A stretch of 36,796 nucleotides of DNA from Candidatus Eiseniibacteriota bacterium (GCA_030595835.1 JAUVLG010000020.1:1-36796); one strand, 5' to 3'; numbered from the stretch's first letter, positions 1-12,205 are shown. Numbers and translations: made by a program. Notes: generated by a model not told the origin, from the letters alone.

Positions 1-644
1 AGCGGACTCGCCGCGCAGAACAGCTTCTCCACTTCAGCCCGCACCCTGTCATGCTCGACGGCCCCGACAACGGCGAGCACCGCCTCCTCAGGACGGTACC
101 TGCCGGCGTAGAAGGCCTTGAGATCGTTCAGACCCAGTCCCTTGATATCGGGCATGAGTCCGGCCACGGGATATCGATAGGGATGCCTGTCGAAGGCCAA
201 CGCGTCAACGCTCTCGTACACAAGTACCTCGGGGTCGTCATCCAGCATCATCCGCTCTTCTATGGCGACGCGCCTCTCTGTCTCGAACGCCTCCGGACCG
301 AACTCGCAGTGGAACATCCGGTCGGCCTCGATCTGCAGAGGCATCGCCCAGTGCTCGGATGGCAGGACGAAGTAGTAGAGGGTGTGATCGCAGGTCGTCA
401 TCGCGTTGTTGGTTCCGCCCATGCTCCCGGTGAGCCGGTCGATCCAGCCCTGCGGTCGCGTCTTCGTGCCGCGGAACATCATGTGCTCGGTGAGGTGTGC
501 AAGACCCGTCTTGCCGGCGGGCTCGTAGAGAGAGCCCGCTCTGTACATGAGCAACACCGCCACGATGGGCAGATCCTCCCTCGTGGCGGTCAGAAGAACG
601 AGGCCGTTCGGAAGAACGGCCTTCCTGGGACGAGTACTGTTCAA
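1..644 (-). CDS. M16-family zinc peptidase (N-terminal part, runs off left edge)
   Basis: The complement encodes the N-terminal half of an M16 (pitrilysin/processing-peptidase type) metallopeptidase. The inverted zinc motif HxxEH is visible as HLTEHM, and the downstream glutamate of this family is probably in the EERMMLDD stretch. The PNGLVLL opening and the YRYPVAGLMPDIKGL and FYAGRYRPEEAVLAVVG stretches are typical of the family. The C-terminus lies outside the window. I chose a TTG start because GAGG sits five bases upstream; in-frame GTG codons at 659 and 686 lack a ribosome site. No membrane segment precedes the catalytic domain in this frame, so export cannot be judged from the N-terminus if this start is right. 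It is divergent from add. Substrate unknown. Confidence 0.85.
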   Translation of the reverse strand, partial: MNSTRPRKAVLPNGLVLLTATREDLPIVAVLLMYRAGSLYEPAGKTGLAHLTEHMMFRGTKTRPQGWIDRLTGSMGGTNNAMTTCDHTLYYFVLPSEHWAMPLQIEADRMFHCEFGPEAFETERRVAIEERMMLDDDPEVLVYESVDALAFDRHPYRYPVAGLMPDIKGLGLNDLKAFYAGRYRPEEAVLAVVGAVEHDRVRAEVEKLFCAASP

Positions 645-707
645 CGGCGCCTCACGCACGGAGCGGGTCCGCGTGCTCGCCCGCACCGCATAGAATTCTG
701 CTCGGTC

Positions 708-737
708 TTGACTCAGGGACTGTATCAACCTTATGCT
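708..737 (+). promoter_or_regulatory. Sigma-70-type promoter for add
   Basis: TTGACT at 708-713 and TATGCT at 732-737 are separated by 18 bases, matching five of six and four of six consensus bases. Transcription would begin near 744. That is downstream of the ATG at 733, which supports the later add start at 796. Confidence 0.5.
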
Positions 738-795
738 TCGTTGCGATGGTCAGTCAAGCTTGGATTCTGCGGCTTCCTCCAGTGCGGAGCGGCCA

Positions 796-1821
796 ATGCT
801 CGCTTCCGATCTACACGTCCACCTCGATGGTTCACTGCGGGACGTCACTCTGCTCGCCCTGGCGAAGGACGCCGGTCTCATACCGGCCACGGCCGATGCC
901 GACGCATTCGTGCGCAGACTGCGCTTCAGGCCGGGGATGTCCCTGCGCTCGTGCCTCACCAGATTTGACATCACGGTCGGGCTGCTTCAAACGCGGCGGG
1001 CGCTCGAGCGGGTTGCTCGCGAACTCGTCTGCGACTGCTACATGGACGGCGTCCGCCACACCGAGATTCGCTTCTGCCCGGTGCTGCACACGCGAGAGGG
1101 ACTGTCCTCGGACGACGCGGTGATGTCGGTGCTCCGGGGAGCCGAGCAGGGCATCGGAGAGGCGTTGGCAAGCGCGCCCGCCGACCGGATATCGACGCGC
1201 GTGATCATCTCAGTCCTCCAGGGCATGAGCGAGGAAGAGGCGCGCGAGCTTGTGGATCTCGCCATCGGGCTCATCGACTTCGGCGTATCCGGGGTGGACC
1301 TGGCGGGTGACGAGGCGCTGTTCGACCCCGCGCGCTACGCCCGGTCGTTCGCGCGCGCGGCGGAAGCGGGACTGGGCGTCACAGTGCACGCGGGGGAGGG
1401 CGGCGATGCCGGGAACGTCGCGGCCGCCGTCGAGCTCCTTCACGCAGACAGGATAGGCCACGGAGTCAGCGCGGCCTCGAACACTGGAACGATGTCGCTC
1501 CTCGCGGACAGGGGTATCGCGGTGGAGGTGTGCCTGTCCAGCAACGTGCACACGGGAGCAGTGGAGTCGCTCGCAGGACATCCGCTCGTCAGGCTTGCTG
1601 ACGCCGGCGTTCCGGTCGCGCTCGCGACCGACAACCGATTTTTCTCAGCCACATCTCTGAGCCACGAGTATGAATTGGCCATCAAGGAGGCGGGCGCGAG
1701 TCAGGAGTTGATCGCGCGGTCGGTGCTGCTGAGCGCGGACGCTGCGTTCCTGGCAGCTGATGACCGTGCCACCCTGCGCGAGCTATACCGCGTAAGCCTC
1801 GGGCCAGCTTCTGCGGAGTAA
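796..1821 (+). CDS. add: Adenosine deaminase family protein
   Basis: Predicted zinc-dependent purine nucleoside deaminase of the metallo-amidohydrolase superfamily, 341 residues, cytoplasmic. Motifs in order: metal ligands H7 and H9 (DLHVHLDGS), the HAGE motif with metal His and catalytic Glu, DRIGHG, the SSNVHTG loop, and the metal Asp at 279. In classical adenosine deaminases that Asp is followed by a second Asp that contacts the purine ring; here residue 280 is Asn (TDNR). I recall TDNR variants in some bacterial Add proteins, so activity on adenosine is plausible but the exact substrate is less certain. The ATG at 796 has GGAG upstream and opens just before the first metal motif. An in-frame ATG at 733 lies inside the predicted promoter and has no ribosome site. 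purN follows after 69 bases, so nucleotide salvage and synthesis genes are adjacent. Confidence 0.88.
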   Translation: MLASDLHVHLDGSLRDVTLLALAKDAGLIPATADADAFVRRLRFRPGMSLRSCLTRFDITVGLLQTRRALERVARELVCDCYMDGVRHTEIRFCPVLHTREGLSSDDAVMSVLRGAEQGIGEALASAPADRISTRVIISVLQGMSEEEARELVDLAIGLIDFGVSGVDLAGDEALFDPARYARSFARAAEAGLGVTVHAGEGGDAGNVAAAVELLHADRIGHGVSAASNTGTMSLLADRGIAVEVCLSSNVHTGAVESLAGHPLVRLADAGVPVALATDNRFFSATSLSHEYELAIKEAGASQELIARSVLLSADAAFLAADDRATLRELYRVSLGPASAE

Positions 1822-1890
1822 CGCTCTGGAGACGCAGTTCCTGAACCCCGCCGGATCAGGGGGCGGAGCACCGAGAACGGAGGGAAGATC

Positions 1891-2541
1891 GTGGGTAAAC
1901 TTCGAGTCGGCGTCCTGGCCTCCGGTAACGGGTCCAACCTGCAGGCGATAATCGACAGCTCGCAGGCAGGCAAAATCGACGTGGAGGTCGCCGTGGTCGT
2001 GAGTGATGTCGCGGACGCACACGCTCTCGAGCGAGCGCGCCGCGCCGGGATCCCGGCCGTCCACGTCCCGCCTGGGCGCTTCCGGACCAGACTGACACCC
2101 GAGGCGGAGCAGCGGTTCATCGAGGTTCTCGAGAAACACGGCGTGAGGGTGGTCGCCCTGGCCGGCTTCATGAGGATCCTGCACGACGACTTCCTGAAGA
2201 GGTACGCCGGCCGCGTTCTCAACGTGCACCCGGCGCTCCTGCCTGCCTTTCCAGGGCTGCACGGCCAGAAGCAAGCTCTGGACTACGGCGTGAAGTGGTC
2301 CGGCGCCACCGTGCACTTCGTCGACGCCGGAGTCGATACGGGCCCCGTTATCCTGCAGGCGGCCGTCCCTGTAATGGACGACGACACCCAGGAGACGCTC
2401 GCAGCCAGGATCCTCGAGCAGGAGCACCGCATCTACCCGGAGGCGCTTGGCCTGATCGCCGAGAACAGGATCCGCGTAGACGGGCGTCTGGTCACATCCG
2501 CAGGGGAAAACACCGGGGCCCGGGGTGGGGGCGAAGCTTGA
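1891..2541 (+). CDS. purN: Phosphoribosylglycinamide formyltransferase (GART)
   Basis: Transfers a formyl group from 10-formyltetrahydrofolate to glycinamide ribonucleotide, the third step of de novo purine synthesis. At 216 residues it is the usual length. The phosphate-binding loop LASGNGSN is at residues 9-16. The catalytic triad is intact as N111, H113 (NVHPALLPAFPG) and D149 (VDAGVDTGPVI), offset by five from the E. coli numbers. It begins at GTG with a GGAGGG ribosome site six bases upstream. The last four bases overlap the TTG start of the next gene (TTGA), so the NHL protein is probably translated by coupling, although no functional link between the two is obvious. Confidence 0.95.
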   Translation: MGKLRVGVLASGNGSNLQAIIDSSQAGKIDVEVAVVVSDVADAHALERARRAGIPAVHVPPGRFRTRLTPEAEQRFIEVLEKHGVRVVALAGFMRILHDDFLKRYAGRVLNVHPALLPAFPGLHGQKQALDYGVKWSGATVHFVDAGVDTGPVILQAAVPVMDDDTQETLAARILEQEHRIYPEALGLIAENRIRVDGRLVTSAGENTGARGGGEA

Positions 2542-3923
2542 GTCCGGCGGCCCAAAGGAAGCCGCGCGCACTGCTCGCGCTCATGTTGCTCGTTCTCGCG
2601 GGCGGCCACAGTGCCGCGCGTGATGACGTCCAGACAACACTGGTCCACCCGCCTTTCCGCCATTGCCTGGGAATGCACCGAGTCACGGCGTTGCACCTCT
2701 TCCTCTACCTGGGCGCCAGTACCCGCTTCAACGAACCCGCCGGTCTGGCAGCCGTCAAACTGGATGCCCTCGACGACCCATCCACGACATCTGATGACGA
2801 CGAGCTGACGGTGTTCGGTCTCAACTCAGGCGAGTGCGAGATCATCTTCAACACATCCCTCGCCAATGTGGAAACGTACGGAGAGTGCGGAGACGACCGC
2901 GGCCAGTTCAGAAACCCGCTGGGCATCGCGGCGGATACTCGCGGCAACGTCTTCGTCGCGGATACCGGCAACCACCGCATCGTCCGCCTGCTCTACAAGG
3001 ACGGCAAGCTGGAGTTCATCGCGAGCTTCGGCTCGGAGGGACAGCACGAGCTTCAGTTCTCCACGCCGTCTCAGGTGGCCCTGGGCGCGTCGGGCAACAT
3101 CTATGTCGCGGACACGGGGAACGACCGGGTGGTCGCGATGACATCTACCGGGCAATGGCTCTACGAGATCACGGGGGACAACGAAGGACTCACCTTCGAC
3201 CGTCCCGTGGGACTCGCCATGGTGGAGGGTGACGACCCGTGGATCAGCAGGCGGCAGGATTTCATCGTCGTGTCCGACCGAGATGGCAGCCGCCTGGTCA
3301 AGATCTCGCGCGACGGCCGGCTTCTCGGAACAGCAACATCCGAGGACCTGCCCCTTCCGTCGGTGCGATTCGACGCGCTGGCCATCGACTACTACGGGAG
3401 CGTCTACGCAACAGACGGTCCGAACGGCCGAATCCACAAGTTCGATCCACAGCTGCGCTACGTGACATCGGTCGGAAACTCGGACACAGGTAAGCTGGAG
3501 CTGGACGAGCCGAGAGGCATCACGCTGTGGCGCCGCTTCGGCCAGATATTCATCGCGGAGCGCGCGGGAGCCCAGTACTTCTGGATCGGCACCGACATAC
3601 TCGACCTTGAGAGTTCCACCGACCGCCTCCGCCCGGGGGAGGACGACCTCAGCCTCAGCTACTTCCTTACGGAGGTAGCCCGCGTGACGGTGGAACTGGT
3701 CGACTCAGACGGCGACGTCATCCATACGCTCGTTGACAACAGACGCAGGGCCGTGGGCCGGAACGTCGAGCGTTGGGACGGGAGACTCGGGCGCCGCGGA
3801 GACCCGGCTCCGCCGGGTGCGTACACGCTCACGATCACGGCCACGCCCACCTACTCCTCGGGAGAGCATTTCCACGATACCGCAGAAACGCCGCTCTCGG
3901 TGCTTCATGCGACGTCCCGCTGA
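2538..3923 (+). CDS. Exported NHL-repeat beta-propeller protein with FlgD-like C-terminal sandwich
   Basis: A 461-residue protein of unknown function. The N-terminus has Arg/Lys near the start and a hydrophobic stretch ALLALMLLVLAGG ending in small residues, which reads as a Sec signal peptide; no lipobox Cys is present. The middle (about residues 110-360) holds at least four NHL-type blades, recognisable from NPLGIAADTRGNVFVADTGN, VALGASGNIYVADTGNDRV and LAIDYYGSVYATDG. The last 90 residues resemble the FlgD-like Ig sandwich (WDGR followed by PPGAYTLTI) seen in many exported proteins of FCB bacteria. The frame stays open far upstream inside purN, but the TTG at 2538 is preceded by a G-rich site and immediately precedes the signal peptide. 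Probably a periplasmic or surface scaffold or ligand-binding propeller. Confidence 0.8.
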   Translation: MSPAAQRKPRALLALMLLVLAGGHSAARDDVQTTLVHPPFRHCLGMHRVTALHLFLYLGASTRFNEPAGLAAVKLDALDDPSTTSDDDELTVFGLNSGECEIIFNTSLANVETYGECGDDRGQFRNPLGIAADTRGNVFVADTGNHRIVRLLYKDGKLEFIASFGSEGQHELQFSTPSQVALGASGNIYVADTGNDRVVAMTSTGQWLYEITGDNEGLTFDRPVGLAMVEGDDPWISRRQDFIVVSDRDGSRLVKISRDGRLLGTATSEDLPLPSVRFDALAIDYYGSVYATDGPNGRIHKFDPQLRYVTSVGNSDTGKLELDEPRGITLWRRFGQIFIAERAGAQYFWIGTDILDLESSTDRLRPGEDDLSLSYFLTEVARVTVELVDSDGDVIHTLVDNRRRAVGRNVERWDGRLGRRGDPAPPGAYTLTITATPTYSSGEHFHDTAETPLSVLHATSR

Positions 3924-4067
3924 CGGCAGACGTACGCGACGCACCCCTCACGGGGCCCCCGGAACACCACGCTTGCACGCCCCATGCGACTCTGTTAGTT
4001 TGTCAGGCTGGCTGCTCAGGGACACGAGACACGCAGAGACACCGGGCTGCGGCAGCAGGGGGCACTC

Positions 4068-7187
<3,120 letters not shown>

Positions 7188-7249
7188 TATCGATGGTCGG
7201 ACGAACGTTGTTTCGTGCAGGTCCAGGTCAGCTGAATGCAGGAGAGCAA

Positions 7250-9460
7250 ATGGGCAAGTCACTCGTCATAGTCGAATCGAAGGCGAAGGCCAAGACGATC
7301 AACAAGATCCTCGGCCGTGGGTTCACGGTCAAGGCCTCGATCGGACACGTGCGCGACTTGCCGAAGAAGCTCGGCATAGACACGGAGAACGGGTTCAAAC
7401 CGACCTACGTGACCATCCGCGGCAAAGGCAAGGTGCTCAAGGAACTCAGGGAGGCCGCGAAGAACTCCGACATGGTCTATCTGGCGTCCGACTTCGACCG
7501 CGAGGGCGAAGCCATTGCCTGGCACATCGCAGAGCTCCTGAAACTCCCGGCGGACAAGATGCAACGCGTTGTCTTCAACGAGATAACGAAGCGCGCCATT
7601 CTGTCCGCGATGGAACACCCCGGCGAGATCGACATGAACAAGGTCGATGCACAGCAGGCACGACGCGTGCTCGACAGACTCGTCGGGTACGAAGTCAGCC
7701 CGGTACTCTGGAAGACGATATACTACGGCCTGTCGGCGGGACGCGTCCAGTCGGTGGCACTCAGACTCATCTGCGAGCGCGAGGCTGAGATCGAGGCGTT
7801 CCTGCCGGAGGAGTACTGGACCATCGACGCCATCTTCATAACTGAGGGCGGCGACGAGGTGGAGGGACGGCTCGAACGCATAGACGGCAGGAAAGTGCGC
7901 ATCACCGAGGGGGAGCAGGCTCACGGGATAGTCGAGCGGCTCGCCGGCAAGGAGTTCCGGGTAGCGAGTCTCAAACAGAGAACGCGGAAGGTCAACCCGT
8001 TCCCTCCGTTCATCACCAGCACGCTGCAGCGCGCCGCCGCAAACAAGCTGAGGTTCACTTCCAAGAGAACCATGACTGTGGCACAGCAGCTCTACGAGGG
8101 CCTTTCCACCGGCGGTGAGAATGTCGGCCTCATCACATACATGAGGACCGACTCCACTCGTATGGCCGGCGAGGCCGTCGCTGAGGCGAGGGACCACATC
8201 ACGTCCGCCTTCGGCAAGGACTACCGCGCGGAGAAACCGCGACACTACAGATCGAAGAAGGGTGCGCAGGACGCTCACGAGGCCATCAGACCAACGTCGG
8301 TGGCCCGCACGCCCGAGTCGCTCAAGGCGCATCTCACGACCGACCAGTTCAGGTTGTATCAGCTGATATGGCGGCGCTTCCTGGCCACACAGATGGCGCA
8401 GGCGGTGTACGAGAACACGACGCTCATGATCGAGGCCGACGGACACGGTTTCAAGGCAACGGGGTCGGTGGTCGCGTTCCCCGGCTGGACGGCCGCGTAT
8501 TCCGCCGTTCGGACCGATATCAATGAGCTACCCGCTCTCCAGGAGGGCGAGGTTCTGGACGCCAGGTCCATCGACGCGAATCAGCGCTTCACGAAACCGC
8601 CCGCCCGCTATTCGGAAGCCACGCTCATCAAAGAACTCGAATCGAATGGCATAGGGCGCCCGAGCACGTACGCGACCATCGTGGACACGCTCAAGAAGAG
8701 GAAGTACGCCTCGCTCGACAAGCGACTGTTCGCTCCGACGGAACTTGGCCGCACGGTATGGAACCTCCTCGAGCAGGTCTTCTCCGACATCTTCAACGTG
8801 GACTTCACGGCCCAGATGGAGAGCGACCTGGACAGAGTCGAGTCCGGCGAGGATGCGTGGGCGGACATCGTGGGAGAGTTCTACGGTCCGTTCAAGAGCC
8901 GACTGGACGACATCGAAGGTCGGATAGCGGACCTCAAGGAGTCGCTAGTCAAGCAGACGGAAATCCCCTGCGAGAAGTGCGGCTTGATGATGGTGGAAAA
9001 GTGGGGGAGGAACGGGCGCTTCCTCGCATGCTCCGGCTATCCCAAGTGCAAGTTCTCCAGGCCGGTGGAAGGAGAGGAGCCCGAGGAGTTCGACGTCAAG
9101 TGCGAGGTGTGCGGCGCCCCCATGCTCCTCAAGCACGGGCGCTTCGGACAGTTCCTCGGCTGCTCCAACTACCCCGAGTGCAAGACCACGATGCCGCTTC
9201 CGACGGGGGTCTCGTGCCCGCAGGAGAAGTGCGACGGCGTGCTGGTCCAGCGGCGCAGCAAGAGAGGGCGGACCTTCTACGGCTGCACCAGGTACCCTGC
9301 GTGCAGCTACGCGATATGGGACAAGCCCGTGCCGGTCACGTGTCCTTCGTGTCAGGCGGGCTTCATGGTCGAGAAGAACACGAAGAGCCGCGGCAAAGAA
9401 CTCGTCTGTCTGGAGTGCGGGGAGAGGGCAGCGCCCGAGAGGGAGACGGACGACGTCTGA
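7250..9460 (+). CDS. topA: DNA topoisomerase I (type IA)
   Basis: Relaxes negative supercoils through a transient 5'-phosphotyrosine bond. The 736-residue protein has the N-terminal TOPRIM domain (LVIVESKAKAKTI, then SDFDREGEAIAWH) and the active-site Tyr at residue 297 in LITYMRTDSTR. The C-terminus carries four Cys4 zinc-ribbon modules: CEKCG with CSGYPKC, CEVCG with CSNYPEC, CPQEKC with CTRYPAC, and a final CPSC with CLEC. E. coli TopA, for comparison, has three. I start at the ATG at 7250, which has GGAG upstream and begins MGKSLVIVES; an in-frame ATG at 7193 would add an unconserved tail. It sits between secA and xerC on the same strand. The topA-xerC adjacency recalls the topA-trmFO-xerC neighbourhood of other bacteria. 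Confidence 0.97.
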   Translation: MGKSLVIVESKAKAKTINKILGRGFTVKASIGHVRDLPKKLGIDTENGFKPTYVTIRGKGKVLKELREAAKNSDMVYLASDFDREGEAIAWHIAELLKLPADKMQRVVFNEITKRAILSAMEHPGEIDMNKVDAQQARRVLDRLVGYEVSPVLWKTIYYGLSAGRVQSVALRLICEREAEIEAFLPEEYWTIDAIFITEGGDEVEGRLERIDGRKVRITEGEQAHGIVERLAGKEFRVASLKQRTRKVNPFPPFITSTLQRAAANKLRFTSKRTMTVAQQLYEGLSTGGENVGLITYMRTDSTRMAGEAVAEARDHITSAFGKDYRAEKPRHYRSKKGAQDAHEAIRPTSVARTPESLKAHLTTDQFRLYQLIWRRFLATQMAQAVYENTTLMIEADGHGFKATGSVVAFPGWTAAYSAVRTDINELPALQEGEVLDARSIDANQRFTKPPARYSEATLIKELESNGIGRPSTYATIVDTLKKRKYASLDKRLFAPTELGRTVWNLLEQVFSDIFNVDFTAQMESDLDRVESGEDAWADIVGEFYGPFKSRLDDIEGRIADLKESLVKQTEIPCEKCGLMMVEKWGRNGRFLACSGYPKCKFSRPVEGEEPEEFDVKCEVCGAPMLLKHGRFGQFLGCSNYPECKTTMPLPTGVSCPQEKCDGVLVQRRSKRGRTFYGCTRYPACSYAIWDKPVPVTCPSCQAGFMVEKNTKSRGKELVCLECGERAAPERETDDV

Positions 9461-9538
9461 ATCGAGAACTCAACGAGGTGTCGGTCTGCTCTCGGCGAGG
9501 CATCGGTGCACTGAGCGCGGCGCATCCGGAGTACAAAC

Positions 9539-10486
9539 GTGACTTCCGCAAAGAGTGGGAAGACCGGCGACGCCGGCACCAGGAAGAAACGAAGAGGACG
9601 GCTCTTTCGCCGGGCGGTCGAGGGTTTCCTCACCGACCTCGAGAGACGCAACTTCTCGCCGCATACAGTGGTCGCGTACAAGCGAGATCTCGCGCGCTTC
9701 GCCGACTTCCTGTCCGAGGTAACACATGACGAAGAGCCGCGTCTCGCGAGCTTCGAGTCCGCTACGGTACGGCGCTTCGTAGCCTGGATGGTGTCGTCAC
9801 GCTACGCGAGGCGCTCGGTGCAGCGCAACCTTGCCGCCCTGCGCTCCCTCGCGAAGTACCTCATCAAACGCAAGGCCATCCGCGGGAATCCCACGCTTGG
9901 GCTGACGGCCCCGAAGCCGGCCAAGCGGCTTCCCTCATTCCTGACGCGTAGGGAAACCGACCTGCTCTTCAGTTGCGCGGCCGAGCCCACGATCGCGGAG
10001 CTCCGCGACCGGGCGATCCTCGAGCTTCTATACGGCACCGGGATACGCCTTTCCGAGCTGGTGTCCCTCTCGCTCCGCGATGTCGACGCCTCCGGAGGTC
10101 TCGTCAGGGTGACCGGCAAGGGCCGGAAGCAGCGGGTGGTCCCACTGGGCAGTTCCGCCGAGAAGAGCATCACGCGGTATCGCAAGGCGCTGGGAAAGGG
10201 CGCGCCGGACGACGCACTCTTCCTGAACCTGCAGGGCCGCCGCCTGTCCGGCAGAAGCGTTCAGCGAATTGTCTCGAGGAGACTGGCGCAGGTGTCCGAG
10301 GCCAGGTCGTTGAGTCCCCACGTGCTGAGGCACACCTTCGCCACGCACTTGCTCAACGCCGGCGCCGACCTCAGAGCCGTGCAGGAGCTCCTCGGCCACT
10401 CGAGCCTTTCGAGCACGCAGATTTACACACACGTCACGACTGAGCGTCTGAAGGACGCATACAAGAAGGCACATCCCAGAGCCTGA
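9539..10486 (+). CDS. xerC: Tyrosine recombinase XerC
   Basis: Site-specific recombinase, 315 residues, expected to act with XerD at a dif site to resolve chromosome dimers. An N-terminal SAM-like core-binding domain (SPHTVVAYKRDLARFADFL) precedes the catalytic domain. Catalytic residues are visible in order: Arg in GTGIRLSEL, Lys in GKGRKQRVVPL, His and Arg in SPHVLRHTFATHLL, His in LLGHSSLSSTQ, and the nucleophilic Tyr in TQIYTHV. It begins at GTG with GGAG seven bases upstream, 78 bases after topA. The start adds about 25 basic residues before the conserved fold. Assignment as XerC rather than XerD rests on its place after topA and on a more XerD-like paralogue at 27.4 kb. Nothing suggests a phage integrase. 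Confidence 0.9.
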   Translation: MTSAKSGKTGDAGTRKKRRGRLFRRAVEGFLTDLERRNFSPHTVVAYKRDLARFADFLSEVTHDEEPRLASFESATVRRFVAWMVSSRYARRSVQRNLAALRSLAKYLIKRKAIRGNPTLGLTAPKPAKRLPSFLTRRETDLLFSCAAEPTIAELRDRAILELLYGTGIRLSELVSLSLRDVDASGGLVRVTGKGRKQRVVPLGSSAEKSITRYRKALGKGAPDDALFLNLQGRRLSGRSVQRIVSRRLAQVSEARSLSPHVLRHTFATHLLNAGADLRAVQELLGHSSLSSTQIYTHVTTERLKDAYKKAHPRA

Positions 10487-10523
10487 GCGCCCACGAACCG
10501 CAGCGGCACCTACGGAGGACTCA

Positions 10524-11426
10524 ATGAAGGATTTCATTTCAATCGCCGACGTAGACAGGACCACAATGACAGAGCTCTTCGAGCTCGCAGCGGAACTCAA
10601 GCGCGACAGAACGGGGAGAAACGACCTGGCGGGGAAGACGGTGGGGCTCCTCTTTCACAAACCGTCGCTGAGAACCAGGGTAAGTTTCGAGGTCGGCGTG
10701 TCGGAACTCGGCGGACATCCCATGTACCTCACTGACGCAGAGATCAAGATGGGACAGCGCGAGTCCATCTACGACATCGGGAAGGTCTTGTCACGTTACA
10801 TACACGGCATCATGATCAGAACGTTCGCTCACTCAAACTGCACCGAGCTGGCAGACGCGGCCGACGTTCCGATCATCAACGGACTGACCGATCTGACGCA
10901 TCCCTGCCAGGTGATGGGCGACATCCTCACGTGCCTGGAGAACGGCAAGGATCCGGACACCATGGTCGTGGCCTTCATCGGCGACGGCAACAACGTCGCG
11001 AACTCGTGGGTCAACGCAGCGGGCAACATGTCGTTTGAGCTCCGCATAGCGGGCCCGTCGGGCTACGAACCGAAGGAGGAACTGCTCCAAGCCGCCAGAG
11101 CGAAGGGAGCCAGGGTCACCGTCCTGCACGATCCCATCGAGGCGGTCACGGCCGCTGACGTCGTCTACACGGACGTCTGGACCAGCATGGGACAGGAGGG
11201 CGAGAAAGCGGAGCGAGACAGTCAGTTCCAGCCCTTCCAGGTGAACGACGAGCTCCTGTCGCACGCGGCGGACGACGTGATAGTGCTGCACTGCCTGCCG
11301 GCGCACCGAGGCGAAGAGATAACGGGCGCCATCATGGACGGACCACGCTCGGCCGTGTTCGATCAGGCCGAGAACCGTCTGCACATACAGAAGGCCATCA
11401 TGGCAACACTCATGGGGAACGCCTGA
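10524..11426 (+). CDS. argF: Ornithine carbamoyltransferase
   Basis: Makes citrulline from ornithine and carbamoyl phosphate in arginine synthesis; 300 residues, normal length. The carbamoyl-phosphate loop reads FHKPSLRTRVSFE, the SLRTR form of the common STRTR motif. HPCQVMGD and the ornithine-binding HCLPAHRGEEI are both present. The domain between them (MYLTDAEIKMGQRESIYD, LSRYIHGIMIRTF) matches ornithine rather than aspartate carbamoyltransferases. The ribosome site GGAGG lies upstream of the ATG. Its TGA stop shares a base with the ATG of the following lipoprotein gene (TGATG). No other arginine gene is nearby, so a catabolic role cannot be excluded, but no arc genes are seen either. Confidence 0.95.
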   Translation: MKDFISIADVDRTTMTELFELAAELKRDRTGRNDLAGKTVGLLFHKPSLRTRVSFEVGVSELGGHPMYLTDAEIKMGQRESIYDIGKVLSRYIHGIMIRTFAHSNCTELADAADVPIINGLTDLTHPCQVMGDILTCLENGKDPDTMVVAFIGDGNNVANSWVNAAGNMSFELRIAGPSGYEPKEELLQAARAKGARVTVLHDPIEAVTAADVVYTDVWTSMGQEGEKAERDSQFQPFQVNDELLSHAADDVIVLHCLPAHRGEEITGAIMDGPRSAVFDQAENRLHIQKAIMATLMGNA

Positions 11427-12196
11427 TGAATCGCGGCCGCGCATGCTTTCCAGCGCTCGCTCTGGCGCTTGTGCTCGCCTCGGGATGCGCCCGCGTCGGT
11501 GCCCCGCCCGGCGGACCGGCTGACACTACACCACCGGTCATCGTTCTCACCGTACCCGAGAACGCCGCGACCGAAGTGGGACGCAACGCTGAGATCATGA
11601 TAGAGTTCAGCGAGGAGATGGACCGCCGTTCGGTCGAGCATGGTTTCTCGATCGAGCCCGACGTGAAGCTCAAGAACCTGAGATGGGAAGGCGCCACGCT
11701 CGTCGCCACGCCGGTCGCCGAACTCCCGGACTCGACCACGTTCGTTGTTGGCCTCGCCGAGTCCGCCAAGGACTACCACGGGGTCACCATGGAGGCGCCA
11801 TTGGCCCTGATGTTCTCCACCGGCCCGACTCTGGACACGGGCGTCATAAGCGGAGCTGTCACGTTGATGGGCGAGGGTGTGGCGAGCGCAACGGTGTGGG
11901 CCTGTCGGCCGCCGGTGACCACCGACGGCGGGATCATCCGTGCCTGTAGATACGCCACGCTGACCGCTTCCGACGGCACCTTCCGTTTCGTCGGCGTTGC
12001 GGCCTCGGAGCAACCCTACGTCCTGCTCGCGTTTGTCGACATGGACCAGGACAACGTGTACACGGTTCGCGAGGAGACCGGCCGCCTCGCTGAGGCTGCC
12101 GCGATCATCGACGGCCCCGACGCAACGGCTCCCGGCATCCGGATTGAATTGGGCGACGGCCTCGAAGAGGGAATACCCGCGATCATGCGGGAGTAA
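11426..12196 (+). CDS. Ig-like (SbsA/Big_5-type) lipoprotein
   Basis: A 256-residue predicted lipoprotein of unknown function. The N-terminus has a hydrophobic stretch and the lipobox LASGC, giving a lipidated Cys at about residue 21. A proline-rich start to the mature chain (PPGGPADTTPPVIV) leads into a bacterial Ig-like domain with VPENAATEV and IEFSEEMD, the usual opening of SbsA-type modules. The second half (GVISGAVTLMGEGVASATVWA, then DGTFRFVGV) looks like a carboxypeptidase-regulatory-type beta sandwich. Similar lipoproteins in Bacteroidetes and relatives sit in the outer membrane. It overlaps argF by one base and is nine bases before dapF, so it is embedded in an amino-acid synthesis run with which it shares no obvious function. 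Confidence 0.8.
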   Translation: MNRGRACFPALALALVLASGCARVGAPPGGPADTTPPVIVLTVPENAATEVGRNAEIMIEFSEEMDRRSVEHGFSIEPDVKLKNLRWEGATLVATPVAELPDSTTFVVGLAESAKDYHGVTMEAPLALMFSTGPTLDTGVISGAVTLMGEGVASATVWACRPPVTTDGGIIRACRYATLTASDGTFRFVGVAASEQPYVLLAFVDMDQDNVYTVREETGRLAEAAAIIDGPDATAPGIRIELGDGLEEGIPAIMRE

Positions 12197-12201
12197 GGAG
12201 G
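12195..12201 (+). promoter_or_regulatory. Ribosome binding site that sets the dapF start
   Basis: AAGGAGG lies four bases before CTG at 12206 but 19 bases before the first ATG at 12221. It therefore favours initiation at CTG. The upstream in-frame TAA at 12194 leaves no ATG, GTG or TTG in between. Confidence 0.65.
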
Positions 12202-12205
12202 AGCT

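Noticed and set aside
733-795. Earlier ATG for add
   Set aside because: No ribosome site, no conserved residues, and it lies within the predicted -10 region; 796 fits better.
51-968. 305-codon + strand frame over the left edge
   Set aside because: It is the complement of the M16 peptidase, which has clear zinc-site motifs; the + product resembles nothing and runs into add.
3924-4067. secA promoter at 3973-4001
   Set aside because: TTGCAC and TAGTTT have correct spacing but only three of six matches each; too weak to list.
9539-10486. Phage or integron integrase and a mobile element boundary
   Set aside because: XerC features, housekeeping neighbours on both sides and a partner XerD in the window; no att-like repeats or phage genes seen.
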